From Lachnospiraceae bacterium (lineage in GTDB: Bacteria; Bacillota; Clostridia; Lachnospirales; Lachnospiraceae): a DNA stretch of 39,692 nt. The notes under the pieces were generated by a model that did not search any database, was not told the origin of the DNA, and worked only from the letters and a program-made list of their open reading frames with translations. The stretch covers positions 1 through 39,692 of the forward strand of contig JAJQHQ010000107.1 of NCBI GenBank assembly GCA_021199655.1, in the 5' to 3' direction. Below are positions 17,222 to 25,366 of the stretch, one piece after another (within the stretch, counting starts at the first letter, position 1; every line of letters begins with the position of its first letter). The translations under genes were made by a program, and so were the position numbers.

Positions 17222-18196
17222 TTACAAAGTAGCTGTATGGGAATGGGACATTCGGTATTCCCGTGGCGTCATGCCATATTTTTCCTTAAAGATGCGGTAA
17301 AAATAACTGAAATTATTATATCCCACATTCATACAGATATCAGAGATCGAAAGCCTGGTCGTGTCAAGGAGAAAAGCTGCTTCCTGCAGTCTTTTTTCCT
17401 GAAGCAGCTCCGTATAGGTAGAGCCGGTGACATCTTTTATGAGACGGCTCAGCTGATACAGGTCATAATGCAGCCCGGATGCAAGGAAAGATAATTCTCC
17501 GTCCCTGTAATGGTCTTCGATATAGCGGAATACTTTCAGAATTATTTCTTCTTCCATGTGATCTTTCCCGATTTCCAGCTGATCAAGATAGTTCATCAAA
17601 TACAGAAACAGAAGCGCCATCGTTGTCTGATTTACCCGCTGGCTATACCGTCCGTCAAGCAAAGAACTGATCAGGTTTTCCATAAGATTCTGGATTGGTA
17701 AAAAGTCTGCCACCTTAAAATGCAGAAAGCTGACATCATGGCGCGTATTTCTGAGGCAATCCACCAGAAACTCGCGGATCAGGGAGGGCTCTGCGCCGAT
17801 CAGGTCCAGCACCAGACTGAAAAATTCCGGCAGGATGATCAGGTTCACTGCCACATCGTTTTCTCCGGCCGGGAAAATTTCCTGTGTCGCATCCTGGCTC
17901 ATGAAAAGCAGTTCCCCTGTATTTAGCAGGATTTCCGAACCATTTACAATATGACGTGTCTGCCCGGAGCACATATATACGACTTCGATATAATTATGGG
18001 TATGCTTTGGAAAATGGATAAAACGGGTATGAGGGCGCATCTGGATCAGCTGTCCGGCTGCAAGCAGTTTTTTGCAGTCGACCACCTGGGAATGATCCAG
18101 ATTATAGAGGGATTCATCCACCCGGGTACGCCCATCCAGTATTTCCTGTTCTTCTGAAGTTATGACGCTCAGCCTTTGTAAAAGTTCTGCATACAT
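17222..18196 (-). CDS. AraC-family transcriptional regulator (probable rhamnose regulator)
   Basis: The protein has about 324 residues when started at 18196, where GAGGG lies 9 nt upstream; an in-frame ATG at 18241 has no SD. An N-terminal cupin-like sensor (HTHNYIEVVYMCSG) precedes a C-terminal double helix-turn-helix of AraC type with the signature ISDICMNVGYNNFSYFYRIF and GMTPREYR. It is divergent from rhaB and shares a 220-bp intergenic region that holds a pair of 16-bp direct repeats abutting a promoter. By position it probably activates rhaB-isomerase-rhaD in response to L-rhamnose or a derivative, like RhaS/RhaR. Ligand identity is inferred from context only. Confidence 0.88.
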   Translation of the reverse strand: MYAELLQRLSVITSEEQEILDGRTRVDESLYNLDHSQVVDCKKLLAAGQLIQMRPHTRFIHFPKHTHNYIEVVYMCSGQTRHIVNGSEILLNTGELLFMSQDATQEIFPAGENDVAVNLIILPEFFSLVLDLIGAEPSLIREFLVDCLRNTRHDVSFLHFKVADFLPIQNLMENLISSLLDGRYSQRVNQTTMALLFLYLMNYLDQLEIGKDHMEEEIILKVFRYIEDHYRDGELSFLASGLHYDLYQLSRLIKDVTGSTYTELLQEKRLQEAAFLLDTTRLSISDICMNVGYNNFSYFYRIFKEKYGMTPREYRMSHSHTATL

Positions 18197-18301
18197 CTGC
18201 TTTTTCCCTCTGTCAAACTTTCTGTGCCGGTTCTCTGTCATCTTAAATCATAAACAGTTTACCGCTTCCCGTTCTGTTTTACAATCCCTGTTTCTCATTT
18301 C

Positions 18302-18367
18302 TTGCAAATCAGGTCATATTTTTTTGCGAATCATGTCATTGAAGTCATGCTGGATGGAAGTTATAGT
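18302..18367 (+). promoter_or_regulatory. rhaB promoter with AraC-type direct-repeat operator
   Basis: TTGCAAATCAGGTCAT (18302-18317) and TTGCGAATCATGTCAT (18324-18339) are direct repeats with two differences, 22 bp apart. The second abuts a promoter: TTGAAG (18339-18344), 17 bp, TATAGT (18362-18367). This matches the layout of AraC-family activators that contact RNA polymerase at the -35 element. A weaker related stretch (CTTGCAAG) lies at about 18383-18390. Confidence 0.65.
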
Positions 18368-18413
18368 TTTTATATCAAACTTCTTGCAAGACTTAAGAAA
18401 TGGAGGAAAAGCC

Positions 18414-19838
18414 ATGGTTCGATACTATCTTGCCGTTGATATCGGCGCTTCCAGCGGACGTCATATCCTCGCTGCAATTCGGGACGGTAAAATCGTGACC
18501 GAGGAGATTCACCGCTTCCCGAATGGGATGACGCAGCGCGGCGGCCATCTGTGCTGGGATGTCGGGCAGCTCTTTGAAGAAATCAAAGCAGGGATGAAAA
18601 AGTGCAAAGAGCTGGGAAAAATTCCCGTCAGCATGGGCATTGACACCTGGGCGGTGGATTTTGTACTGCTGGATGAAAAAAATCAGATGATCGGGGACGC
18701 GGTCGGCTATCGGGACAGCCGCACGGAAAATATGGACCAGGAAGTCTACAAAACGATTCCTGAGAAGGAACTCTACGCCAGAACCGGTATTCAGAAGCAG
18801 ATCTTTAATACGATTTATCAGCTGATGGCGGTTAAAAAACAACAGCCGGAAGATCTGGAAAGGGCAGCTTCCATGCTGATGGTCCCGGACTATCTGCATT
18901 TTCTGCTCACCGGGGAAAAATGCACGGAGTACACCAACGCAACGACCACGCAGCTTGTAGATCCTGTCACGAAGGACTGGGATTTTGAACTGATCGATCG
19001 CCTTGGGTATCCGCGAAAGATTTTTCGGAAAATTCTGCCTGCAGGCAGCGTTCTGGGGCATCTTACCTCTCAGATACAGGAAGAAGTCGGGTTTGACTGC
19101 CAGGTGGTGCTTCCCGGCACGCACGATACGGCTTCTGCGGTTCTCGCTGTCCCGTCAAACGATCTGTCATCCGTCTATATCAGCTCCGGGACATGGTCGC
19201 TGATGGGAATTGAGCGGATGGAAGCGGATTGTTCCGAAAAAAGCCGCGAATGTAACTTTACCAACGAGGGCGGTTATCATTACCGTTACCGCTACCTCAA
19301 GAATATCATGGGGCTGTGGATGATCCAGTCCCTGAAAAAAGAACTTTCAGATCAGTATTCCTTTGCCGAACTTTGCTCTCTTGCGGAAGCAAGCGAGATC
19401 AATTCCATTGTAAACTGCAATGACAGCCGTTTCCTCGCTCCGGCATCCATGATGGATGCGATCACGGAAGCCTTAAGGGATTCCGGGCAGGAGGAACCGA
19501 AATCCGCCGGAGACTTTGCAAGAGTCATTTACCGCAGCCTGGCCGTCTGCTACAGGGATACGGTAAACGAAATCGAAGCCCTGGCGGGAACTCCCTGTGA
19601 GAAGATCCATGTAGTTGGCGGCGGCGCCAATGCGGACTATCTGAACCGGCTCATAACAGAAACTACGGGAAAAACGGTTTTGGCCGGACCGACAGAGGCT
19701 ACCGCTATCGGGAACCTGACAGCGCAGATGCTTACTGCGGGAGAATGGCAGACGCTTCACGAGGCGAGAGCGTGCATTTATGATTCTTTCGAGGTAAAGA
19801 AATATACGAAAAACGGAGGTAAGGAACATGTTAGTTGA
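18414..19838 (+). CDS. rhaB: L-rhamnulokinase (RhaB)
   Basis: This 474-aa FGGY-family sugar kinase has the RhaB hallmarks. AVDIGASSGRH near the N-terminus is the first phosphate-binding motif, MGIDTWAVDFVLLD follows, then PGTHDTASAV, SSGTWSLMGIE, and VGGGANADYLNRL in the ATP domain. It phosphorylates L-rhamnulose to L-rhamnulose-1-phosphate. The start at 18414 has GGAGG 7 nt upstream; the open frame extends further 5' across the promoter but is not credible there. The 3' end overlaps the next start by 11 bp, so rhaB and the isomerase-like gene are translationally coupled. Confidence 0.95.
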   Translation: MVRYYLAVDIGASSGRHILAAIRDGKIVTEEIHRFPNGMTQRGGHLCWDVGQLFEEIKAGMKKCKELGKIPVSMGIDTWAVDFVLLDEKNQMIGDAVGYRDSRTENMDQEVYKTIPEKELYARTGIQKQIFNTIYQLMAVKKQQPEDLERAASMLMVPDYLHFLLTGEKCTEYTNATTTQLVDPVTKDWDFELIDRLGYPRKIFRKILPAGSVLGHLTSQIQEEVGFDCQVVLPGTHDTASAVLAVPSNDLSSVYISSGTWSLMGIERMEADCSEKSRECNFTNEGGYHYRYRYLKNIMGLWMIQSLKKELSDQYSFAELCSLAEASEINSIVNCNDSRFLAPASMMDAITEALRDSGQEEPKSAGDFARVIYRSLAVCYRDTVNEIEALAGTPCEKIHVVGGGANADYLNRLITETTGKTVLAGPTEATAIGNLTAQMLTAGEWQTLHEARACIYDSFEVKKYTKNGGKEHVS

Positions 19839-21267
19839 CACAAAAGCAAGGATTGGCGTTTTTTCGATTGCTTTGGGAGCCTATCTGCCCCAGTTTCCAT
19901 CGCTTGTGCCGGAGTTTCAGGCACAGTACGAGGCGTTTAAGCAGACAATCCCTGACACGGTAGAAATCGTGGACGGCGGTATGGTGACGACCAAGGAACA
20001 GTCTCAGGCGGCGGGAGATAAATTCCGGGCGGCGGATGTGGACCTCGTCTTTTTGCAGCTACTTACCTACGCCACTTCTTACAATATGCTGCCGGCGGTA
20101 AAGGATCTGGATGTCCCCGTGGTACTGGTAAACATCCAGAAACTGAAAGCACTGGACTATGACCACACAGACATCGCAGCCTGGCTCGGCGAGGGCTATG
20201 CCTGCGGCGCGGTCGGCGAGATGGTGGCTGACCTGGAACGATTCGGAAAGCGGCATGCGGTCATCACTGGCGTGGTGGAAGGCGGCGATGCTACCGTTCA
20301 GGCGGAGATCGAGGACTGGTGCCGGGCAGCGCAGACCAGGCGCAGATTCCGCGACACCAATATCGCACAGATCGGCCGCCCCTATCCGGGCATGATGGAT
20401 CTGTACATAGACGAGTCCAACCTTTACCGGCGGATGCATCTGTATACCAAGCAGTTTGACTGGGAGCGGATGTGGATCATCGCGGATGACATCACGGACG
20501 AGGAGGCAATCCGCGCCAAAGCGCAGGACATCCTTGATACCTTTGATATCGAGGGAACTGGAAACGCCCCCTCTTCTGATAGCCCTATTGAAAAGGTATG
20601 GGATATGGCGAGATACGTCGTAGCGTTCGAGCAGTGGGTAAAGGAAGAACAGATCGGCCTGATCGCCTCCCATTATGACGGACTGGCGACAGGAAAGGCA
20701 GGTGTGCTGGACAGTATGCTGATCCCGGCCTTCTCCATGCTCATCAAACAGGGGGTTGCCTGCGCCGTCGAGGGCGACATAAAAGTGGCCATGGCCATGA
20801 GCATTCTGAAGACGATTTCCGGTACCGGCCAGCTGGCGGAGATGTATTCCATTGATTTTAATGAAGATATCGCCATTATCGGACACAGCGGCTCCGGAGA
20901 TGCGGATATCTCTGACAGAAAGCCAACCATGAAGATCGTGAACGTGTTCCATGGCAAGACTGGCGGCGGCTACCTGACCCAGTTTTATCCTTACACCGGT
21001 CCGGTGACCTACCTGGCTATCACGCAGGATGGTGACGGCCATTTCAAATTCGTTGTGGCAGAAGGAATCAATGAGGAGGGCAAAATCCTCTCCTTTGGGG
21101 ATACCAACATGCGGACTCGCTTTACCTGCGGCGCAAGGGAATTTGTGACCCGCTGGAGCGAGTGCGGGCCGACCCATCACTTTGCGGCAGCGACCGGACG
21201 CCATATTGATACCATTTTGAAGGTGGCAAAAATCTTCAACGTGCCGGTGGATGTGGTTACACGGTGA
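19828..21267 (+). CDS. L-fucose/L-arabinose isomerase-family protein, probable rhamnose isomerase substitute
   Basis: This 479-aa protein has the fold pattern of the fucose/arabinose isomerase family, not of TIM-barrel RhaA. Likely metal ligands are Glu315 (AVEGD), a cluster at Asp343/Glu346/Asp347/His353 (SIDFNEDIAIIGHSG), and His450/His451 (GPTHHF). It sits between rhaB and rhaD, and no rhaA is in the window, so it may convert L-rhamnose to L-rhamnulose. The family also includes fucose isomerases and proteins of unknown specificity, so the substrate is an inference from context. Its ATG lies within the end of rhaB, with GGAGG in the rhaB coding sequence. Confidence 0.8.
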   Translation: MLVDTKARIGVFSIALGAYLPQFPSLVPEFQAQYEAFKQTIPDTVEIVDGGMVTTKEQSQAAGDKFRAADVDLVFLQLLTYATSYNMLPAVKDLDVPVVLVNIQKLKALDYDHTDIAAWLGEGYACGAVGEMVADLERFGKRHAVITGVVEGGDATVQAEIEDWCRAAQTRRRFRDTNIAQIGRPYPGMMDLYIDESNLYRRMHLYTKQFDWERMWIIADDITDEEAIRAKAQDILDTFDIEGTGNAPSSDSPIEKVWDMARYVVAFEQWVKEEQIGLIASHYDGLATGKAGVLDSMLIPAFSMLIKQGVACAVEGDIKVAMAMSILKTISGTGQLAEMYSIDFNEDIAIIGHSGSGDADISDRKPTMKIVNVFHGKTGGGYLTQFYPYTGPVTYLAITQDGDGHFKFVVAEGINEEGKILSFGDTNMRTRFTCGAREFVTRWSECGPTHHFAAATGRHIDTILKVAKIFNVPVDVVTR

Positions 21268-21269
21268 CT

Positions 21270-21279
21270 GAACAGTTAC
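21270..21279 (+). repeat. GAACAGTTAC motif, exact copy
   Basis: This exact 10-mer starts 2 nt after the isomerase stop, in the gap before rhaD. Other exact copies are at 4590-4599 (+), 249-258 (-) and 28191-28200 (-), all outside genes. Near-copies are at 191-200 and 1541-1550. Confidence 0.5.
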
Positions 21280-21393
21280 GAGAAGCAAAGCGCGGAGGAA
21301 TCAGCCGGGTTGATCAGATGCGTGTAGTTTGATATTTCTGCACATAATTCAGGCAATGAAAGAACACGATACACAGAAAGGACGGAAAATAAG

Positions 21394-22218
21394 ATGAAAG
21401 TTTTAGATTCAGCATTTATGAAGGGTTTTATGCGCATGGCGGATGATGGCTGGCAGCAGGGCTGGCACGAGCGCAACGGTGGCAACCTGACCTACCGCAT
21501 GAAGCCGGAGGAGGCAGAGGCGGTTCGGGACGATCTGTCTTTTGACGGCGAGTGGAAAGAAATCGGTACCAGTGTACCGGGACTGGCCGGTGAATTCTTT
21601 GTGGCTACCGGATCCGGGAAATATTTTCGCAATGTGATGAGCGCTCCGGAGGACTCCTGCGCCATCTGCGAGATTGACGGCAAAGGCGAACAGTACCGGG
21701 TGGTCTGGGGGCTGATAAACGGCGGACGCCCCACCAGCGAATTTCCGTCCCATCTGATGAATCATGAGGTCAAGAAAGCGGCCACCAATGGCGCACACCG
21801 GGTCATTTATCATGCGCATCCGGCAAATGTGATCGCACTGACCTTTGTACTTCCGCTGACCGACGAGGCGTTTACCCGTGAACTGTGGGAGATGGCGACC
21901 GAATGCCCGGTCGTGTTTCCGGACGGCATCGGTGTGGTGCCGTGGATGGTGCCGGGCGGACGGGATATCGCCGTAGCGACATCAGAGCTGATGAAACAGT
22001 ACGATGTGGCAATCTGGGCGCATCACGGAATGTTCTGCTCCGGGGAGGATTTTGACCTGACCTTCGGTCTGATGCATACCGTGGAGAAGTCTGCTGAAAT
22101 TCTGGTAAAGGTCTATTCCATGACCGGCGGGAAAAAGCGCCAGACCATCCAGCCGGATGAGTTCCGGGCGCTTGCGAAGGATTTCAAAGTGACGCTGCCG
22201 GAGAAGTTTCTTTATTGA
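21394..22218 (+). CDS. rhaD: L-rhamnulose-1-phosphate aldolase (RhaD)
   Basis: This 274-aa class II aldolase matches RhaD closely. Zinc ligands His140 and His142 (YHAHP) and His211 (WAHHG), and catalytic Glu116 (PTSEFPSH), fall one residue from the known E. coli positions (141, 143, 212, 117). It splits rhamnulose-1-phosphate to dihydroxyacetone phosphate and L-lactaldehyde. SD AAGGACGG precedes the ATG. A 126-bp gap with the GAACAGTTAC motif separates it from the isomerase gene. Its 3' end overlaps the convergent AraC-GH39 gene by 7 bp, with no terminator between them. Confidence 0.96.
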   Translation: MKVLDSAFMKGFMRMADDGWQQGWHERNGGNLTYRMKPEEAEAVRDDLSFDGEWKEIGTSVPGLAGEFFVATGSGKYFRNVMSAPEDSCAICEIDGKGEQYRVVWGLINGGRPTSEFPSHLMNHEVKKAATNGAHRVIYHAHPANVIALTFVLPLTDEAFTRELWEMATECPVVFPDGIGVVPWMVPGGRDIAVATSELMKQYDVAIWAHHGMFCSGEDFDLTFGLMHTVEKSAEILVKVYSMTGGKKRQTIQPDEFRALAKDFKVTLPEKFLY

Positions 22219-24782
22219 CGATCCTTTACCCGCCGGAGCATGATTAGCTTTACTTCGAGCATTTCCAGCATAACATCAAGTTTTAAAACACCATTCTTTG
22301 TTTCTGCCGTGTATTTGGTGATGGAGGGGCGTGAATGTCCCTCCAGATTATCAAGTTCATCCGCTTCCAGTTCTACCGCCCCCATAGAGACCCAGTGATC
22401 AAACGCACTGCCGGCTTTTCGGCCGATTGAGATTTCACGAATCGCGTAGCTGCCTTCCGGAAGGTCAGTCAGGCTTATGTCTGTGTCCATGGACTGTTCC
22501 GGAGAAAAAGGCGTATAGCGGTCGGTGAAGGTCATGTCAAAGCGCTCACCAAGTGCATACAGATGGGAAAAATGCCGGTAATTATACAATATAATCTGAA
22601 ATTCTTCACAGGAAGCATCTTGAGCTTCATCCCTGGAAGCTTTACCGGCTGCGCCCGGATGCATGATGCCCGAAATCTGACCAATATGCCCCTTCGTAGC
22701 GTACCAGCCGGGTCCCTGACCGATGCAGAGATTGCCCAGATGTCGCAGAAGCGTCAGAGCGTAAAAAGAGGCTTTGGGAATTCCGTTTTTGGTAAAGAGA
22801 CCGAGACCGCCAAAAAATAGCTCAGAAGGGATCGCAGATTCTCCCGTCCAGTCGGAAAGGGACCAGTAGCAGAAGCTATCGAGAGCATCCATATTTTCAA
22901 GAATTCCCTTGACCAGATAACAGGATTTAAAGCAGGTGTCATTCAGCCAGTCCTGATGGCTTGGGGTGTTGTTCCACTCGGTCAGATAGACCGGATATTT
23001 TTTGCTGCGTATTTTCCCGGAACGGCTGCGGCGGGTCAGATCATGACGCACCTGCTGTACAAAATCGGAGAGCCCGTCCGGACTTTCGCCAAGCGTCATG
23101 GAATTTGCAAAGCCAAACAGATCCATGGCTGCGTAGCTGTTTCTTTGCTGTACGGTATCGTAGTAGTGAAAGCTCAGAAAATCCGGCGCGCAGCCGTTTT
23201 TTTCGCACCAGTCCAGAAACGTGGTATACCAGTGATCTTCGCCAACGATATAGTAAGTGGAAGGGGCTCCAAGGCATAAGTGCGGGTCACATTTTTTTAC
23301 GCTGTTCCAGGTCGCACGGTAAAATTCATAAAAAGCTTCAGCCGAAGAAAAGCCAAACATATTGATCGGCGTGTCAGGTAAACTCCAGGGTGTAAAAAGC
23401 CAGGACCGGACGGCAGCAGATCCATAGCGTGCCAGAATATGATTGATGAAAGCCTCTACCAGTTCACACCATTCGCTTAGAGAACGTGGCTCGCTGGTGC
23501 AGTAATTGACAAACTTTTTCTGCGGGGTTTTGGCCATGGTTTCCGGCATGAAGCTGAATTCAATGACAGGCTTTAAACCCGTTTCGCAAAGAAAATCGAG
23601 CAGCTCATCTATAAAGAGAAAGCTGAAAGAAAGCTTTCCGTCTGTTCCGCGGCTGACAAGACGCATATCATCCGAGAGAATCCCGTGAAAACGGATATAT
23701 TCAAAACCAATCTCGCGCTGCATACGGCGTACCATTTCCTGAATATTGGAAAACAGAAGATCCCTGGCACTTCCGCCCGGCATAATTTTCCTCCAGTTGT
23801 GAGTAAGAGGAGTACCATCGGCGGATGCGCTGCACTGGATCGAAACAGAGGAAATCTGTTCCGGCAGATGCGGGGCGGCGGGGGAATCCAGATACTTTTT
23901 CAGCCCGGCTATGTAATCATGCTGCTCCGGCTCAGACATCGTATTTTCCGGTGCTTTGTTGACGCGGGTCTGACGGCGCCAGGCGCTGGGGAGCATCTGG
24001 TAACGTTTCTTAAAGGCCTGCGCGAACGAGTGGCTGTTCGGGAAACCGCTGTTCGCGGAAACCAGCTCAATATTGTGATCAGTCTGCGTTAATTCCGTGA
24101 CGGCATGATTGATACGGATCTCAGTGAGATAGTTGAGGAAGGTCATGCCATAATGCTGTTCAAAAAACCGGGACAGATAGGGCGCGGACAGATGAATTTC
24201 GTCAGCGAGACGTGTCAGCGTGAAATTTTCCATATAGTGCTCATTGATGATCCGGTTGATAGAGGACATCCGATCCGCATAGCGGTGAAGCTTCTGGTTC
24301 TGCGCATTGGTGTCGTCCAGACGAAAGTGATTATACAGCACATCCATCAGATCATAGGTGATCGACCAGTTCCGGAGCTCATATCCGGACTGCATTTCCG
24401 CATTGTTTTTTACGAGACGTGCGATCAGACGGCGGATGGCGTCAAAGGCAGGAAGCTGCCCCTGACGGGAGGAATCGCAGAAAAAGCTCGGCCGGAATGG
24501 GTGCGGCAGCGTATTTTCAAACAGGGTCTGGTCAAACTGTACGCTGATCAGCACACACTCAGAACCACGAAGAGAGTGCGGTGTGTGGCAGTCAAAAGCA
24601 ATCACATCATCTGCCTGCAAATGAGAAATCTGCTGCGCAGCTGTCGCTGTGCAGGAACCGCTTAAGATCAGTATAACCTCGAAGAAATCGTGGATGTGCG
24701 GCTCAATTTCCCCGATCTTCTGCAGGCTGCAGCGCATCGGGGCGTTTGCGGTAAAATTCAGGATTTCATATTTCTGGCGCAT
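22212..24782 (-). CDS. AraC regulator fused to a degenerate GH39-like domain
   Basis: Residue numbers here count from an in-frame ATG at 24854; the start at 24782 (Met25) is preferred because AGGAAGGA lies 8 nt upstream. A cupin-like sensor with IEPHIHDFFEVI is followed by an AraC HTH (about 205-300, ending RYQMLPSAWRR). A GH39/xylosidase-like TIM barrel with C-terminal beta domain then runs from about 335 to 880. The barrel keeps the nucleophile Glu626 in YLTEWN. The acid/base motif WNEPN of GH39 reads WSLPD (490-494), with Leu492 where the Glu should be. The domain therefore probably binds sugar without cleaving it. It is divergent from the ABC transporter operon and its likely regulator. 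Confidence 0.85.
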   Translation of the reverse strand: MRQKYEILNFTANAPMRCSLQKIGEIEPHIHDFFEVILILSGSCTATAAQQISHLQADDVIAFDCHTPHSLRGSECVLISVQFDQTLFENTLPHPFRPSFFCDSSRQGQLPAFDAIRRLIARLVKNNAEMQSGYELRNWSITYDLMDVLYNHFRLDDTNAQNQKLHRYADRMSSINRIINEHYMENFTLTRLADEIHLSAPYLSRFFEQHYGMTFLNYLTEIRINHAVTELTQTDHNIELVSANSGFPNSHSFAQAFKKRYQMLPSAWRRQTRVNKAPENTMSEPEQHDYIAGLKKYLDSPAAPHLPEQISSVSIQCSASADGTPLTHNWRKIMPGGSARDLLFSNIQEMVRRMQREIGFEYIRFHGILSDDMRLVSRGTDGKLSFSFLFIDELLDFLCETGLKPVIEFSFMPETMAKTPQKKFVNYCTSEPRSLSEWCELVEAFINHILARYGSAAVRSWLFTPWSLPDTPINMFGFSSAEAFYEFYRATWNSVKKCDPHLCLGAPSTYYIVGEDHWYTTFLDWCEKNGCAPDFLSFHYYDTVQQRNSYAAMDLFGFANSMTLGESPDGLSDFVQQVRHDLTRRSRSGKIRSKKYPVYLTEWNNTPSHQDWLNDTCFKSCYLVKGILENMDALDSFCYWSLSDWTGESAIPSELFFGGLGLFTKNGIPKASFYALTLLRHLGNLCIGQGPGWYATKGHIGQISGIMHPGAAGKASRDEAQDASCEEFQIILYNYRHFSHLYALGERFDMTFTDRYTPFSPEQSMDTDISLTDLPEGSYAIREISIGRKAGSAFDHWVSMGAVELEADELDNLEGHSRPSITKYTAETKNGVLKLDVMLEMLEVKLIMLRRVKDRQ

Positions 24783-24910
24783 ATGGAGGGTCCTTCCTGC
24801 CGTGTGACAACTGATCTGAAACTGTTTTGGTATCAGTTCAATACAGTGCTTCATACCTGTTGCAAAGCACGTATGAAAATGTATATTACACGGATATACT
24901 TTTTCCTTGA

Positions 24911-24939
24911 ATTATAGTCTAAACAGGATAAAAATACAA
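24911..24939 (-). promoter_or_regulatory. Promoter of the AraC-GH39 gene
   Basis: Read on the minus strand, TTGTAT (24939-24934) and a perfect TATAAT (24916-24911) are 17 bp apart. The start site would be near 24904, giving a leader of about 120 nt to the preferred ATG at 24782. The upstream ATG at 24854 lies in this leader. Confidence 0.65.
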
Positions 24940-24970
24940 GCTTTTCCAAACATGATTCGGGCGAAAAAAG

Positions 24971-25215
24971 ATAAAAATCAAAGGTTAAAAATAAAAGAAA
25001 GAGAAATATTTTATTTTTATTTGACACAGGTTTGAGATTTTCAAAAGACGAAATAAGCCCAAAAAGACAAAAACTTTGGGAAATATGAACAAAAATCAGA
25101 GTGAAAATTCGGGATAAATACACAAAATATCTATTTTTTAATCAAAAAATTCAAAATCAGCTCCATTGAACGGAGTTTTCATGAAAAAATTTTGGATTTT
25201 CATAAAAATCAAAGG
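24971..25215. promoter_or_regulatory. Candidate operator repeats in the divergent AraC-GH39/ABC region
   Basis: The 584-bp AT-rich gap between the divergent genes holds no gene. ATAAAAATCAAAGG occurs twice (24971-24984 and 25202-25215), a related ACAAAAATCAGAG lies at 25089-25101, and the second copy overlaps a palindrome, GATTTT-CATA-AAAATC (25195-25210). Such direct repeats could be half-sites for the AraC-GH39 protein. No convincing -10/-35 pair for the ABC operon was found. Confidence 0.4.
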
Positions 25216-25366
25216 AAAACTGAACAATCTCAGACCTGTGAAGAATCGTACGCTTTTCTTAAAATACAGATATTCAAAGCCGCTGTTCAGGATACAAAGC
25301 CTTCAGCCGGACAGATGGCAGAAAAAAGTGATTTATGAAATGCGTATGATCTTGTGAGGTGAGGAT

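Noticed and set aside
18162-18413. Extended N-terminus for RhaB
   Set aside because: The frame is open, but it crosses the promoter and operator, is Ser/Cys-rich and unlike kinases. The ATG at 18414 has GGAGG and starts the conserved domain.
20059-21288. 409-codon minus-strand ORF opposite the isomerase-family gene
   Set aside because: It is a high-GC shadow frame; the plus-strand protein has metal-site motifs and operon context.
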